Shown: one piece after another, positions 8,304 through 17,265 of the stretch
Layout of the letters: each line of letters opens with the position of its first letter
How positions within the stretch are numbered: position 1 is the stretch's first letter
Assembly (NCBI GenBank): GCA_965200895.1
Contig: CBDAVM010000002.1
Span: forward strand, 2,022,340-2,086,339
Source: WTFV01 sp965200895
Lineage (GTDB): Bacteria > Acidobacteriota > Vicinamibacteria > Vicinamibacterales > UBA8438
Direction of reading: 5' to 3'
DNA length: 64,000 bases
Made by a program: the position numbers and the translations under genes
Notes under the pieces: generated by a model
What the model was told of the DNA's origin: nothing
The model's input: the letters and a program-made list of their open reading frames with translations, nothing else
Databases searched by the model: none

Positions 8304-9438
8304 CTACTTCCGGTCTGACGCGGATCGGGCCTGCGCGCCCGACGCCTTCTGCATCAGGTAGGCATTGATGAAGGCGTCGAGGTCGCCGTCGAGGATGCGA
8401 TCGACGTTGCCCTCCTCGACCTTCGTGCGGTGGTCCTTGACCATGCGGTAGGGGTGCAGCACGTAGCTGCGGATCTGACTGCCGAAGGCGATCTCCTTCT
8501 TCTCGCCGCCGATCTCCTCCAGCCGGTCCTGCTGCTCCTTGATGCGGCGGTCGTAGAGCCGCGCCTTGAGCACGACCATCGCCGCGTCGCGGTTGCGGTG
8601 CTGCGACCGCTCGTTCTGGCAGGAGACGACGATGCCGGTCGGCAGATGCGTGATGCGCACGGCCGAGTCGGTGACGTTGACGTGCTGTCCGCCGGCCCCG
8701 CTCGACCGGTAGGTGTCGATGCGCAGGTCCTTCTCCTCGATGTCGATCTCGACGTCGTCCGGCAGCTCCGGCCACACGAAGACAGACGCGAACGAGGTGT
8801 GCCGCCGCGACGCCTGATCGAACGGGGAGATGCGCACCAGCCGGTGGATACCCGCCTCGGCGAGCAGCAGTCCGTAGGCGTAGTCGCCGTCGACGGTGAC
8901 GGTGGCGCTCTTGACGCCGGCCTCGTCGCCGGGCTGCGCTTCGATCACCTCGCGGGAGAAGCCGCGGCGCTCCGCCCAGCGGAGGTACATCCGGAGGAGC
9001 ATCTCGGCCCAGTCCTGCGACTCGGTCCCGCCGGCACCCGGGTGAATCGAGACGATCGCGTTGCATTGATCGTGCTCGCCCCCGAGCATCTTCCGGATCT
9101 CGGCGCCCTCCACCTGCTCGCGCAGGTCGGCGATTCCCGTCGCCAGGTCATCGGCCACGTCCTCGCCCTGCTCGGCCCACTCGAACAGCACCGCGAGGTC
9201 CTCGGTCTTCCGATGCAGCGACGCGACGAGGTCGAAGTCGTCCTGCAGACGACGGCGCCGCTGCAGCACGCGCTGCGCCGCCGCCTGATCGCTCCAGAAG
9301 TCCGGTGCGGCGGCCTGTCGCTCCAGTTTCCCGATCTCCGCCTCGACAGCGGCCGGGTCAAAGATAGCTCCGCAGATCGGCTGCGCGCTTGACCAGGTCC
9401 TGATACCGGCGAACGTGTTCATCCAGGGCTATCGCCAC
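8304..9438 (-). CDS. prfB: Peptide chain release factor RF2, expressed by programmed +1 frameshift
   Basis: RF2 in two overlapping frames. Frame 0 starts at a GTG at 9438 (GGAGG 7 nt upstream), encodes 26 residues ending DLRSYL and stops at a TGA at 9358-9360. The +1 frame then continues DPAAVEAEIGKLE to the stop at 8304, giving 377 residues. The shift region is GGAGC TATCTTTGAC on the minus strand, matching the known prfB recoding site with an internal Shine-Dalgarno-like GGAG. The body has the RF2 anticodon-like SPF motif (RISPFD) and the catalytic GGQ (SGAGGQHVNVTDSA). RF2 releases peptides at UGA and UAA and autoregulates through this site. A frame starting MNTFAGIRTW is out of frame with the true N-terminus. 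Confidence 0.95.
9355..9371 (-). promoter_or_regulatory. prfB programmed +1 ribosomal frameshift site
   Basis: On the minus strand the sequence CGGAGCTATCTTTGACC places an SD-like GGAG four bases before the slippery CTT, followed by in-frame TGA C. This is the same arrangement (SD-like element, TAT CTT TGA C) that drives RF2 autoregulation in most bacteria: slow UGA decoding at low RF2 lets the ribosome slip +1 to continue synthesis. Confidence 0.93.
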
Positions 9439-9593
9439 GAGTCTGCCTCCGTCCGTGCGCCACGAAACCGGCGCCGCCAGGCGTCAACCACGACGTCGGC
9501 GCCGCCGAACGTCAGAAGATGGACGGGCCGCCGCCCGGTCCCCCTCCGACCGGCCGCCCCTTCCGTCGACCATGGAAGGACCGGCGCGAGCCG

Positions 9594-11114
9594 TCAACCA
9601 CAGGACCGACGCCGCCCGCACCCGAGCGCGAGGACGGCGATGGCAGCCCCGGCGTACGCCGGCGCGTCGCCGAACCGCCCGTAGAGCGTGAGACCCTCGA
9701 TCAGCCGCACATCCTCGACGAGGACCGCCGGCTCGAAGAGCCCCGACCGCGCCAGCACCCGCCCGTACGGATCGATCACGCCGCTGACGCCGGTGTTCGC
9801 CGCGCGGACGAGGAAGCGTCCCTGCTCTATCGCCCGCATCGTCGCCTGCTGAAAATGCTGATGCGGCGCCGCCGAACGCCCGTACCAGGCGTCGTTGGTG
9901 ACCGTGGTCAGCAACTGGCTGCCGTGCAGTACGAGCTCCCGTACCAGGCCAGGATAGATGATCTCGTAGCAGATGGCCGCACCCACCGGGCGGCCATCGA
10001 CGGGCAGCGTCCCGGGTTCGGTACCGGCGGAGAAATCCGCGACGGTCTCGACCAGCGGCGAGGCGAAGAACAACGCCCATCGCAACGGCACGTACTCGCC
10101 GAACGGCACCAAGTGCTGCTTGCGGTACACGCCGGCTGTCGCGCCCTTTCGGGGCTCGATCAGGTAGGCGGCGTTGTAGTACCGCGTCCGCGTACCGGCG
10201 TCGCGCACGACCTGCGTCGTGCCGACCAGAAGATGAGCGCCGGTCTCCCGCGCCACGGTGCGCACCGCCCTGCCCCGGGCGTCTCGATCGAGTGCGAACG
10301 GGGTTGCGGACTCGGGCCACACGACCAGCTCGGCCCCGGCGGCAACCGCGCGTCGCGTCTGGCTCAGGTAGGTCTCCAGGATGCCGTCGCTCCGCAGGGG
10401 ATTCCACTTTTCGTCCTGCCGCACGTTGCCCTGCAGCGCGGCCACCCGCAGTGGGGTTCCCGCCCGCAGCAGCGAGTCATCCTGCAGCCGCCAGGTTCCG
10501 AACGCGACGGCGACCGCAACCACGGCGGCGGTCACGACGATGGGCGCGCGCCTGGCGACGGCTCCGGCCACCACGGCGTAGGCGATGGCGCCGTTGACGA
10601 GCACGACCAGCGCCGACACGCCGAGCACCCCGACGACGCTCGCCGCCTGGGCGACGGCCGGGAACGGCACCTGGCTGTACCCGACCAGCGCCCAGGGAAA
10701 CCCGGTGAAGAGATGCATCCGGCCCAGCTCGGTCGCAACCCACAGGGCGGGGGCGAACAGCAGCCCCGGAGCGCCGACGCGGGCGGCCAGATCCGCCGCC
10801 CCGGCCGCGAACAGGGCGGGAAACAGCGCCAGGAACCCGACGAACAACCCGTACACGAGCCACGCCACCGGCGCCGGCAGTCCCCCGTAGTCGACCATCA
10901 CCGCGGGGATCCAGTAGAGCGTGCCCGCAAAGTGCACGAGCCCCGTGACGGCGCCGAGCCGGAGCGCGCGCCATGGGGTCGTCCTCGCCACCGCAACCAG
11001 CAGCGGCACGAGGGCCAGCCACGCGACGGCCGGGTGACCCAGGGTCGGGAAACTCAGAAACAGCAGTCCGCCAGAGAGGATTGCGAGCGGCAGTGGCGAC
11101 ACGGACGGAGGCAC
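9594..11114 (-). CDS. lnt: Apolipoprotein N-acyltransferase
   Basis: About 506 residues: several N-terminal membrane helices (PLAILSGGLLFLSF onward), then a periplasmic nitrilase-like domain. The catalytic triad is visible as Glu in VVWPESATPF, Lys in YRKQHLVPFGEYVP and Cys in GAAICYEIIYPGL. Lnt transfers an acyl chain to the N-terminal cysteine of lipoproteins, the last step of their maturation. The start is uncertain: a GTG at 11114 begins just after the SPOR gene stop and a second GTG lies at 11102, neither with a clear ribosome site. The open frame extends back through the SPOR gene but that part is an antisense-type shadow. It lies in an operon with SPOR, slipin and nfeD. Confidence 0.9.
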   Translation of the reverse strand: MPPSVSPLPLAILSGGLLFLSFPTLGHPAVAWLALVPLLVAVARTTPWRALRLGAVTGLVHFAGTLYWIPAVMVDYGGLPAPVAWLVYGLFVGFLALFPALFAAGAADLAARVGAPGLLFAPALWVATELGRMHLFTGFPWALVGYSQVPFPAVAQAASVVGVLGVSALVVLVNGAIAYAVVAGAVARRAPIVVTAAVVAVAVAFGTWRLQDDSLLRAGTPLRVAALQGNVRQDEKWNPLRSDGILETYLSQTRRAVAAGAELVVWPESATPFALDRDARGRAVRTVARETGAHLLVGTTQVVRDAGTRTRYYNAAYLIEPRKGATAGVYRKQHLVPFGEYVPLRWALFFASPLVETVADFSAGTEPGTLPVDGRPVGAAICYEIIYPGLVRELVLHGSQLLTTVTNDAWYGRSAAPHQHFQQATMRAIEQGRFLVRAANTGVSGVIDPYGRVLARSGLFEPAVLVEDVRLIEGLTLYGRFGDAPAYAGAAIAVLALGCGRRRSCG

Positions 11115-11115
11115 G

Positions 11116-11754
11116 CTACCGCGTGATCCAGGGCTTGAACGACTCTTCGCCTTCGAGCCGGCGGAGAACCTGCTCGGCCTCTTCACGGTCCGTGTACTTC
11201 CCGACGCGAACCCGGAACACCGACACCGGCGAACCCGACGGCGGCGGGACAACGAACGCGGGATAGCCCTTCTCGATGAGCCCCTGCGCCATGTGTTCGG
11301 CCGCCGGGCCCTCGCGCAGCGTCGTGACCTGGATCGCGTAGCCGTCGGATGGCGCAGCGTAGCCGCGCGACGAGGTCCCTGCACCGCCGTCGAGCAGGCC
11401 CCTCTCCGCTCCGGTCCCGGCGGGCGTCGACGGCTCCGTCAACCGGGCGTCGAGCTCCGGGCCGCTGTCGTCGTCGAGGCGCTGGAAGTAGGACAGATCC
11501 CCACCGTCGGTCGCTGCCATCGAGGGCTCACGCCGCGTGATGCTGGCGACGAACGGCTGCTCGTCGATCGGGAACGACTCCTCGTCGCCGGCGCTCGCGG
11601 TTGCCTGACCGGTCACGATATCGAGCATCGGCGTCCCGCGACCGACCAGCACACCGAGCAGGAAGGCAATCACACCCAGACCGGCGCTGATCATGGCCAG
11701 AAAGACGACGTGCTTGGTGCCGAGGCCGTTCCCGTCGTTGGATCTTGACGCCAC
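11116..11754 (-). CDS. SPOR domain membrane protein
   Basis: A 212-residue protein with a short cytoplasmic N-terminus, one membrane helix (VVFLAMISAGLGVIAFLLGV, residues about 15-36), a Ser/Gly/Asp-rich periplasmic linker and a C-terminal SPOR domain (DGYAIQVTTLREGPAAEHMA, ending in RVGKYTDREEAEQVLRRL). SPOR domains bind denuded glycan strands and usually localise division proteins to the septum. It sits 2 bp after the slipin gene and 1 bp before lnt, so co-transcription is very likely. No specific name can be given. Confidence 0.85.
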   Translation of the reverse strand: MASRSNDGNGLGTKHVVFLAMISAGLGVIAFLLGVLVGRGTPMLDIVTGQATASAGDEESFPIDEQPFVASITRREPSMAATDGGDLSYFQRLDDDSGPELDARLTEPSTPAGTGAERGLLDGGAGTSSRGYAAPSDGYAIQVTTLREGPAAEHMAQGLIEKGYPAFVVPPPSGSPVSVFRVRVGKYTDREEAEQVLRRLEGEESFKPWITR

Positions 11755-11756
11755 GC

Positions 11757-12512
11757 TCAGTCGTCGCGTTTGCCGGTCAGCGTACTCACGAGGTCGATGG
11801 GCAGCGGAAAGACGATGGTCGAGTTCTTCTCACCGGCGATCTCCGTCAGGGTCTGCAGGTAGCGCAGGATCGGCGCCAGCGGCTGCCGGCCCATGACCTC
11901 CGCCGCCTGCGACAGCTTCTCCGACGCAATGAACTCGCCCTCGGCGTGGATGATCTTAGCACGCTTCTCCCGCTCGGCCTCCGCCTGTGCGGCCATGGCG
12001 CGCTGCATGTCGACCGGCAGGTCGACGTGCTTGACCTCGACCGACGAGACCTTCACCCCCCAGGGGTCCGTATGCAGGTCGAGGATCTGCTGGAGCTGCT
12101 GGTTGAGCGATTCGCGCTCCGACAGCAGGCCGTCGAGCTCCACCTGGCCGAGCACGCTCCTGAGCGTCGTCTGCGCGAGCTGCGACGTCGCGTAGTGGAA
12201 GTTCTCGACCTCGACCACGGACCGCTGCGGGTCCATGACGCGGAAGTAGACGACCGCGTTCACCTTGACGGACACGTTGTCCTTGGTGATGACGTCCTGC
12301 GGCGGCACGTCCATCACGATGGTGCGCAGGCTGACGCGGACCATGCGGTCGATGGGCCAGATCACCAGGGTGATGCCCGGCCCCTTGGGCCGCGGATAGA
12401 GCTTCCCGAGCCGGAAGATCACCGCCCGCTCGTACTCGTTGAGGATCTTGACGGAGTTGACCAGCCACACCAGGACGACAAGCGGGACGACGAGTTCCGG
12501 GCCGAAGTTCAT
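11757..12512 (-). CDS. Slipin/stomatin-like SPFH domain membrane protein
   Basis: A 251-residue member of the SPFH/Band 7 superfamily: a single N-terminal membrane segment (PELVVPLVVLVWLV), then the SPFH domain (ILNEYERAVIFRLGKLYPRP through VKHVDLPVDMQRAMAAQAEA) and a C-terminal coiled region. Its ATG overlaps the nfeD stop (ATGA), and the NfeD-stomatin pair is a widely conserved membrane-microdomain operon in which the NfeD-linked protease is thought to act on stomatin. Molecular role in this organism is inferred. Confidence 0.9.
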   Translation of the reverse strand: MNFGPELVVPLVVLVWLVNSVKILNEYERAVIFRLGKLYPRPKGPGITLVIWPIDRMVRVSLRTIVMDVPPQDVITKDNVSVKVNAVVYFRVMDPQRSVVEVENFHYATSQLAQTTLRSVLGQVELDGLLSERESLNQQLQQILDLHTDPWGVKVSSVEVKHVDLPVDMQRAMAAQAEAEREKRAKIIHAEGEFIASEKLSQAAEVMGRQPLAPILRYLQTLTEIAGEKNSTIVFPLPIDLVSTLTGKRDD

Positions 12513-13882
12513 GACTGCGATCCCTCCCCTGGCGGCGGCGCCGCGCGCCGCACGGTCAGCACCATGCTGTCGACGGCGACCACCTGCACGCGTTCACCGT
12601 CGGCTATGTCGGCCCCCGGGACGGCGGCGGCCGTCCAGATCTCGCCGCGCGTCGCGACACGGCCGCGCCCGCCGGCGGGAATCGTCCCGATCGCCGCCCC
12701 CTCCTGATCGAGCATGCCGTCCGCCCCGGTCACCGCGCGGACTCGATGCGCCCGCAGCCCCAGCCATGCCAGCGCCGCCGTGCCGAGTCCGAGGACGAGC
12801 ACCGTGAAGGCGATGAACGACCAGCCGAGCTGCAGCTCGGGCGCCGGCGAGTCGAACAGCATCACCGCCCCGAAGCCCATGCTCACGACGCCGCTGACGG
12901 CCAGCAAACCGTAGGTCGGCGTGAACATCTCGATGACCAGCAGGACCATCCCGAACAGAATCAGCAGCAGGCCGACGTAGTTGATCGGCAGGATCTGGAA
13001 CGCGAAGAAGGCCAGCAGCAGGCAGACTGCCCCCACGATACCGGGCACCGCGGCCCCGGGGTTCCAGAGCTCGATGGTCAGCCCCAGACTCCCGAGGCTG
13101 AACAGCAGCACCGCGATCTGCGGGTGCGCGATCGCGCTCAGCAGCCGCTGCCGCCAGCTCATCTCGACGGTCTCGATGCGTGCGTCGGCCGTGCGCAGCA
13201 CCTGCGCGTCGCCGTCCCAGCGGCGCACCTCGCGGCCGTCGAGATCGGCGAGCAGGGCGTCGAGGTCGGAGGCGATCAGATCAATCAGCGGCGGGTCGGC
13301 GTCGAGGGCCTCGCGTTCGGTGAAGGACAGGCTCTCGGTGACGGCCTTCTCGGCCAGCTCCACGTTGCGCCGCCGCTGGCTCGCGAGCGACCGCGCGTAG
13401 GCCGCCACGTCGGAGGCCGCCTTCTCGGACGCGGTCTCGTCCATCTCGGAACCGGTCCCGGAGACCGGGTGCGCGGCGCCGATGTGCGTGCCGGGCGCCA
13501 TCACCGCCACGTCGGCGGCGATGGTGATGAGGAAGCCCGCCGACGCCGCTCGGGCTCCGCTCGGGCCGACGAAGACCACCACCGGCGTGTCGGCCTCGAT
13601 GATCCGGGTGTTGATCTCGCGCGTGGAATCGACCAGCCCGCCGGGCGTCCGCAGCATCAGGACGACCGCGTCCGCGTCCGCACGGTCCGCCTCGTCGATG
13701 GCCCGGCCGATGTGCTCGGCGGATACAGGATGAATGAGCGCATCGACCTCGGCCGCGTAGACGAGCGGACGCCGCTCCTCCTGCGCGTCCGGCCACGCCG
13801 CGGCCAGCAACAACAGCGTCCAGCCGGCGACGCCCCAGCGGAGCATGCGCCGAATCCGCCTCCGGGCCTGCCTGATCGACAT
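12509..13882 (-). CDS. nfeD: NfeD family membrane-bound serine protease (ClpP-class)
   Basis: About 457 residues. A signal or anchor helix is followed by a ClpP/crotonase-fold protease domain (AVVLMLRTPGGLVDSTREI; GARAASAGFLITIAADVAVM, with the Ser in the ASAG motif and Lys in the TESLSFTEREA region likely forming a Ser-Lys dyad). After this come about four membrane helices and a C-terminal OB-fold NfeD domain (GRGRVATRGEIWTA). The start at 13882 (MSIRQARRRI) is preferred over an upstream in-frame methionine. It is coupled to the slipin gene by an ATGA overlap. Confidence 0.9.
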   Translation of the reverse strand: MSIRQARRRIRRMLRWGVAGWTLLLLAAAWPDAQEERRPLVYAAEVDALIHPVSAEHIGRAIDEADRADADAVVLMLRTPGGLVDSTREINTRIIEADTPVVVFVGPSGARAASAGFLITIAADVAVMAPGTHIGAAHPVSGTGSEMDETASEKAASDVAAYARSLASQRRRNVELAEKAVTESLSFTEREALDADPPLIDLIASDLDALLADLDGREVRRWDGDAQVLRTADARIETVEMSWRQRLLSAIAHPQIAVLLFSLGSLGLTIELWNPGAAVPGIVGAVCLLLAFFAFQILPINYVGLLLILFGMVLLVIEMFTPTYGLLAVSGVVSMGFGAVMLFDSPAPELQLGWSFIAFTVLVLGLGTAALAWLGLRAHRVRAVTGADGMLDQEGAAIGTIPAGGRGRVATRGEIWTAAAVPGADIADGERVQVVAVDSMVLTVRRAAPPPGEGSQS

Positions 13883-13947
13883 CGAACGGTCACCCAACGA
13901 CCGGAACTTCGGCGCGCCGCCGCACTGTTGCGGACCCGCCGGCAAAG

Positions 13948-14229
13948 TTATCGCGACGAACGATCCGCCAGCAGAATGTTGTCGATCCGGTCGTTCACGC
14001 GACGGACCTGCTCGCCCAGATCATCGATCCGGTCGTTCATCCGCTCCTGCGTCTTCTCCAGCCGCTCCTGCGCCTCCTCGATCTTCGTGATCGCCTCGGC
14101 CACAGCCTGCTTCGCCTTCTGCTCGCGACGGTACTGCAGGATCGCGACGACGATGACGGTGATCGGCGTCAGGACGGAGATCACGAGCGCAAGGTCGGTC
14201 ATGCGGATCGGCCCCGGCGCGAGATTCAT
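13948..14229 (-). CDS. Small membrane-anchored coiled-coil protein
   Basis: A 93-residue ORF with one N-terminal membrane helix (LALVISVLTPITVIVVAILQ) and a charged heptad-rich coil (EAQERLEKTQERMNDRIDDL). The ATG at 14202 (MTDLALV) is an equally plausible start. No enzyme domain is visible. Small anchor-plus-coil proteins of this sort recur in the window (7943-8217 remnant; 17120-17704). It diverges from mobA with about 50 bp between the starts. Confidence 0.6.
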   Translation of the reverse strand: MNLAPGPIRMTDLALVISVLTPITVIVVAILQYRREQKAKQAVAEAITKIEEAQERLEKTQERMNDRIDDLGEQVRRVNDRIDNILLADRSSR

Positions 14230-14250
14230 CGTATCACGTTACGTCGGCGC

Positions 14251-14265
14251 ACAACGATTCGTTGT
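14251..14265. promoter_or_regulatory. 15-bp palindrome in the mobA divergent spacer
   Basis: ACAACGATTCGTTGT is a perfect 7-bp inverted repeat around a single T, located between the divergent starts of the coiled-coil ORF and mobA and abutting a TATTGT (14265-14270) that could serve as the mobA -10. It could be an operator; with TATTGT as -10 the mobA message would begin at or next to its GTG, i.e. nearly leaderless. Function is inferred. Confidence 0.35.
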
Positions 14266-14278
14266 ATTGTCTGCGCAG

Positions 14279-15052
14279 GTGATAGCGGCGGCTGCCATCC
14301 TCGCCGGCGGCCGGGCGCGGCGCTTCGGCGGTCGCCCCAAGCCGCTGCTCCCCCTCGACGGCCAGCGGATCGTCGACCGCCTGCTCGCGGCGCTCCGGGC
14401 GGTGACCGATCAGGTGTTCATCGTGGCGAACGACAGCGAAACCTACGCCGGGCTCGGCGCGCCCGTGCATCCCGACGTGCTGACCGGCGCGGGTCCGCTC
14501 GGCGGCGTACACGCCGCGCTCCGGGTCTCGCGGTCGTCCCGGACGCTGGTGGTCGCCGGGGACATGCCCTTCGTGAGCGCGCCGTTCCTGGACCACCTGC
14601 TGCGGTGCGCGGACCCCGCGGTGGACGTGGCGCTTCCCCGCCCCGCCGACGGCCCCCAGCCCCTCTGCGCCTGCTACCGCCCGTCGTGCGCCGCGATCCT
14701 GGAGCGCCGCATCGCGGCCGGCGCGCTGCGGGCCGCCGACGCCGTGCTGGCCATGCGCCGGCGCGAGCTCGACGCGGACGAGATTGCCCCGTTCGACCCG
14801 GACGGCGTCCTCTTCCTCAACGTCAACACGCCGGCCGACCACGCGCGGGCGCGGGCGCTCGCCCGCCAGCGGACCGACGCGGCGGAAGCGCCGCAGGGCG
14901 CGCGATCGGCCGCGACCACCGACCGGGAATGGCCTGCGCCGCACGCCCCGTCGTCGCACCGGGCGGGCGACGCCGGGGACGCCGCTACGCGGGACGGGAC
15001 GTCGACCGGCGTCCGGCCGACAGCAGCGGCCGACAGGGAGCGCGGACGATGA
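14279..15052 (+). CDS. mobA: MobA-like molybdenum cofactor guanylyltransferase / NTP-transferase
   Basis: About 257 residues. The N-terminus has the nucleotidyltransferase signature AAILAGGRARRFGGRPKPLL (LAGGxxxRxGxxK), then GPLGGVHAALRV and VVAGDMPFVS, all typical of MobA, which attaches GMP to molybdopterin. The last 60 residues are a low-complexity Ala/Arg/Thr-rich tail not seen in typical MobA. The GTG at 14279 is chosen because the family begins just before this motif; an in-frame TTG at 14267 is possible. The stop overlaps the argS start (ATGA), so translation of argS is probably coupled. A related nucleotidyltransferase specificity cannot be ruled out. Confidence 0.75.
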   Translation: MIAAAAILAGGRARRFGGRPKPLLPLDGQRIVDRLLAALRAVTDQVFIVANDSETYAGLGAPVHPDVLTGAGPLGGVHAALRVSRSSRTLVVAGDMPFVSAPFLDHLLRCADPAVDVALPRPADGPQPLCACYRPSCAAILERRIAAGALRAADAVLAMRRRELDADEIAPFDPDGVLFLNVNTPADHARARALARQRTDAAEAPQGARSAATTDREWPAPHAPSSHRAGDAGDAATRDGTSTGVRPTAAADRERGR

Positions 15053-17265
15053 TCCTGGCGCTGCACGCGGTGGTGCGCTCGGCCGTCCGCGACGCCGTGG
15101 CCCGCCGCTACGCGCTTGACGCGGACCGCATCCCGGAGGTCTCCATCCTGTACCCGCCGGACCGCGCGCTGGGCGACCTCGGCGTCACCGTGGCGTTCGA
15201 GCTGGCGCGCGTGCTGCGCAAGGCGCCGCGCGTCATCGCGGCCGAGATCGTCGAAGCGCTCGGCCCCGTCGATGGCGTCGCGCGCGTGGAGCCGGCTCCC
15301 AACGGCTACGTCAATCTCTTCCTGGACCGCGCCGGATTCGCGCGCCGTCTGTTCCTGCCGCCGCCCGCGCGCGCCGGCCGGGACGCGGACAAGACCATCG
15401 TCGAGCACACGGCGATCAACCCGAACAAGGCGGCCCACGTCGGGCACCTGCGCAACGCCGCCCTCGGCGACACGCTCGTGCGCGTGCTCCGCTTCCTGGG
15501 CGTCCCCGTGGAGGTCCAGAACTACATCGACGACACCGGCGTGCAGGTGGCCGACGTCGTGGTCGGCCTCCAGCACCTCGAGCGCCTGGCGCCGGACGCC
15601 GTGGCCGCCCTCGCGGACCGCCCGCGCTTCGACCACTACTGCTGGGACCTCTACGCGCGCGTGACCGCGTGGTACGAGGCGGATCAGGAGCGTCTGAAGT
15701 ACCGGACGCGCGCGCTGCACGACCTGGAGCGCGGCGCGGACCCCACCGCCGAGGTGGGCCGGATCGTCGCCGACCGCATCGTCCGCCGCCATCTCGCGAC
15801 GATGCGGCGGATGAACATCGACTACGACCTGCTCACCTGGGAGGGCGACATCCTCCGCCTGCGCTTCTGGGCGCGCGCCTTCGAGGTGCTCCGGGCGGCG
15901 GACGCGATCCACCTGGAGACCGCCGGGCCGCAAGCCGGCTGCTGGGTGATGCCCATCGAGGGCGCCGGCGGGGACGCGAACGACGATGCCGACGGCTCGA
16001 AGGACACCGTGGGAACGGGCGATCCGGGCGACGCGGGCCCCGCCGGCGCGGACGACGCCACCGCAAGCGGCAGCGGCCCGAAATCGCGCAACAAGGTCAT
16101 CGTGCGCTCGAACGGCACCGTCACCTACGTCGGCAAGGACATCGCCTACCAGTTCTGGAAGTTCGGCCTGCTCGGCCGCGACTTCCGCTACCGTCCCCAC
16201 GGCCTGCAGGCATCGGGCCGCATGCTGTGGACGACGACCGACGGCGACGGATCGGAGCGGTCCGGGCAGGCCGTCGATCCGGGCCCGTCGCCCCCCCCCG
16301 CGGGGCGGGACATCGACACCGGCAGCCCTGCGCACCCGTCCTTCGACGGTGACGCGGCCCCTGCCGCCGCGCCGAACACCGACACCGGCGGCCACGCCGC
16401 AGAGCGCCCGTCCTTCGGCGGCGCCGCGGCCGTCTACAACGTGATCGACACGCGGCAGTCCTACCTGCAGCAGCTCCTGCGGCAGGCGCTCGCCGCCGCC
16501 GGCCAGACCGCCGCCGCGGAGCGCTCGGTACACGTCTCGTACGAGATGGTCGCCCTCTCGCGCCGTACGGCCGAGACCCTGGGCTACACGACGGAGGCCG
16601 GCGACGGCCGGCGCGTCGTCGAAGTCTCCGGCCGCAAGGGCCTCGGCGTGAAGGCCGACGATCTGCTCGATCGCCTCACGGCCGCGGCCCGGCGCGAGGT
16701 GCTCGCCCGCCACGCCGATCTGGCCGACGACGCGGACGGCGCGGACGCCATCGCCACCGCGATCGCCACGGCCGCCATCCGCTACTTCATGATCAAGTAC
16801 TCGCGCGGCAAGCTCATCGCCTTCGACATCGACGAGGCGCTGAGCTTCGAGGGCGAGAGCGGGCCCTATGTGCAGTACGCGGCCGTGCGGGCCGCGAACA
16901 TCCTGCGCAAGCTCTACGACCGGGACGGCCTGACCGACGAGTCCCTGGTCGCGGCGCTCGGCGGCGCACCGACCGCCCCGCTCGACGCCGCCGGCGACGG
17001 AACCACGACCTGGGCCCTGCTGCTCGAAGCGGCGCGGCTCGACGAGGTCGCCGACCAGGCGGTCCGCGCACTGGAGCTCTCCGTCCTCGCCAAGTACGCC
17101 TTCGGCCTCGCGCAGCAGTTCAACACCTTCTACCACCGCTGCCCGGTCGTGGCCGAGGAGGACGAACCAACCCGCCTGTGGCGCGCCGCCGCGGTCCTCG
17201 CCTGCCGCCGGCAGTTGACGCAGGCGCTCGCGCTGATGGGCTGCGACGCGCCGCCGCGGATGTGA
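15049..17265 (+). CDS. argS: Arginyl-tRNA synthetase with two low-complexity insertions
   Basis: A 738-residue class I ArgRS: N-terminal Add1 domain, HIGH motif as HVGHLRNA, catalytic core with IVRSNGTVTYVGKDIAYQFW, a GRKGLGVKADDL in the KMSKS position, and a C-terminal anticodon-binding helix bundle with ESGPYVQYAAVRAANIL and FNTFYHRCPV. It charges tRNA-Arg. It is longer than the usual 550-600 residues because of two Ala/Gly/Asp/Pro-rich insertions (about residues 305-344 and 397-456) in the catalytic part; the second contains a short internal duplication (HPSFDGDAAP and RPSFGGAAA). The ATG overlaps the mobA stop. Confidence 0.95.
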   Translation: MILALHAVVRSAVRDAVARRYALDADRIPEVSILYPPDRALGDLGVTVAFELARVLRKAPRVIAAEIVEALGPVDGVARVEPAPNGYVNLFLDRAGFARRLFLPPPARAGRDADKTIVEHTAINPNKAAHVGHLRNAALGDTLVRVLRFLGVPVEVQNYIDDTGVQVADVVVGLQHLERLAPDAVAALADRPRFDHYCWDLYARVTAWYEADQERLKYRTRALHDLERGADPTAEVGRIVADRIVRRHLATMRRMNIDYDLLTWEGDILRLRFWARAFEVLRAADAIHLETAGPQAGCWVMPIEGAGGDANDDADGSKDTVGTGDPGDAGPAGADDATASGSGPKSRNKVIVRSNGTVTYVGKDIAYQFWKFGLLGRDFRYRPHGLQASGRMLWTTTDGDGSERSGQAVDPGPSPPPAGRDIDTGSPAHPSFDGDAAPAAAPNTDTGGHAAERPSFGGAAAVYNVIDTRQSYLQQLLRQALAAAGQTAAAERSVHVSYEMVALSRRTAETLGYTTEAGDGRRVVEVSGRKGLGVKADDLLDRLTAAARREVLARHADLADDADGADAIATAIATAAIRYFMIKYSRGKLIAFDIDEALSFEGESGPYVQYAAVRAANILRKLYDRDGLTDESLVAALGGAPTAPLDAAGDGTTTWALLLEAARLDEVADQAVRALELSVLAKYAFGLAQQFNTFYHRCPVVAEEDEPTRLWRAAAVLACRRQLTQALALMGCDAPPRM

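Noticed and set aside
9361..9422. In-frame start MNTFAG for RF2
   Set aside because: It is in the +1 frame and gives an unrelated N-terminus; the true N-terminus is in frame 0 and ends at the frameshift TGA.
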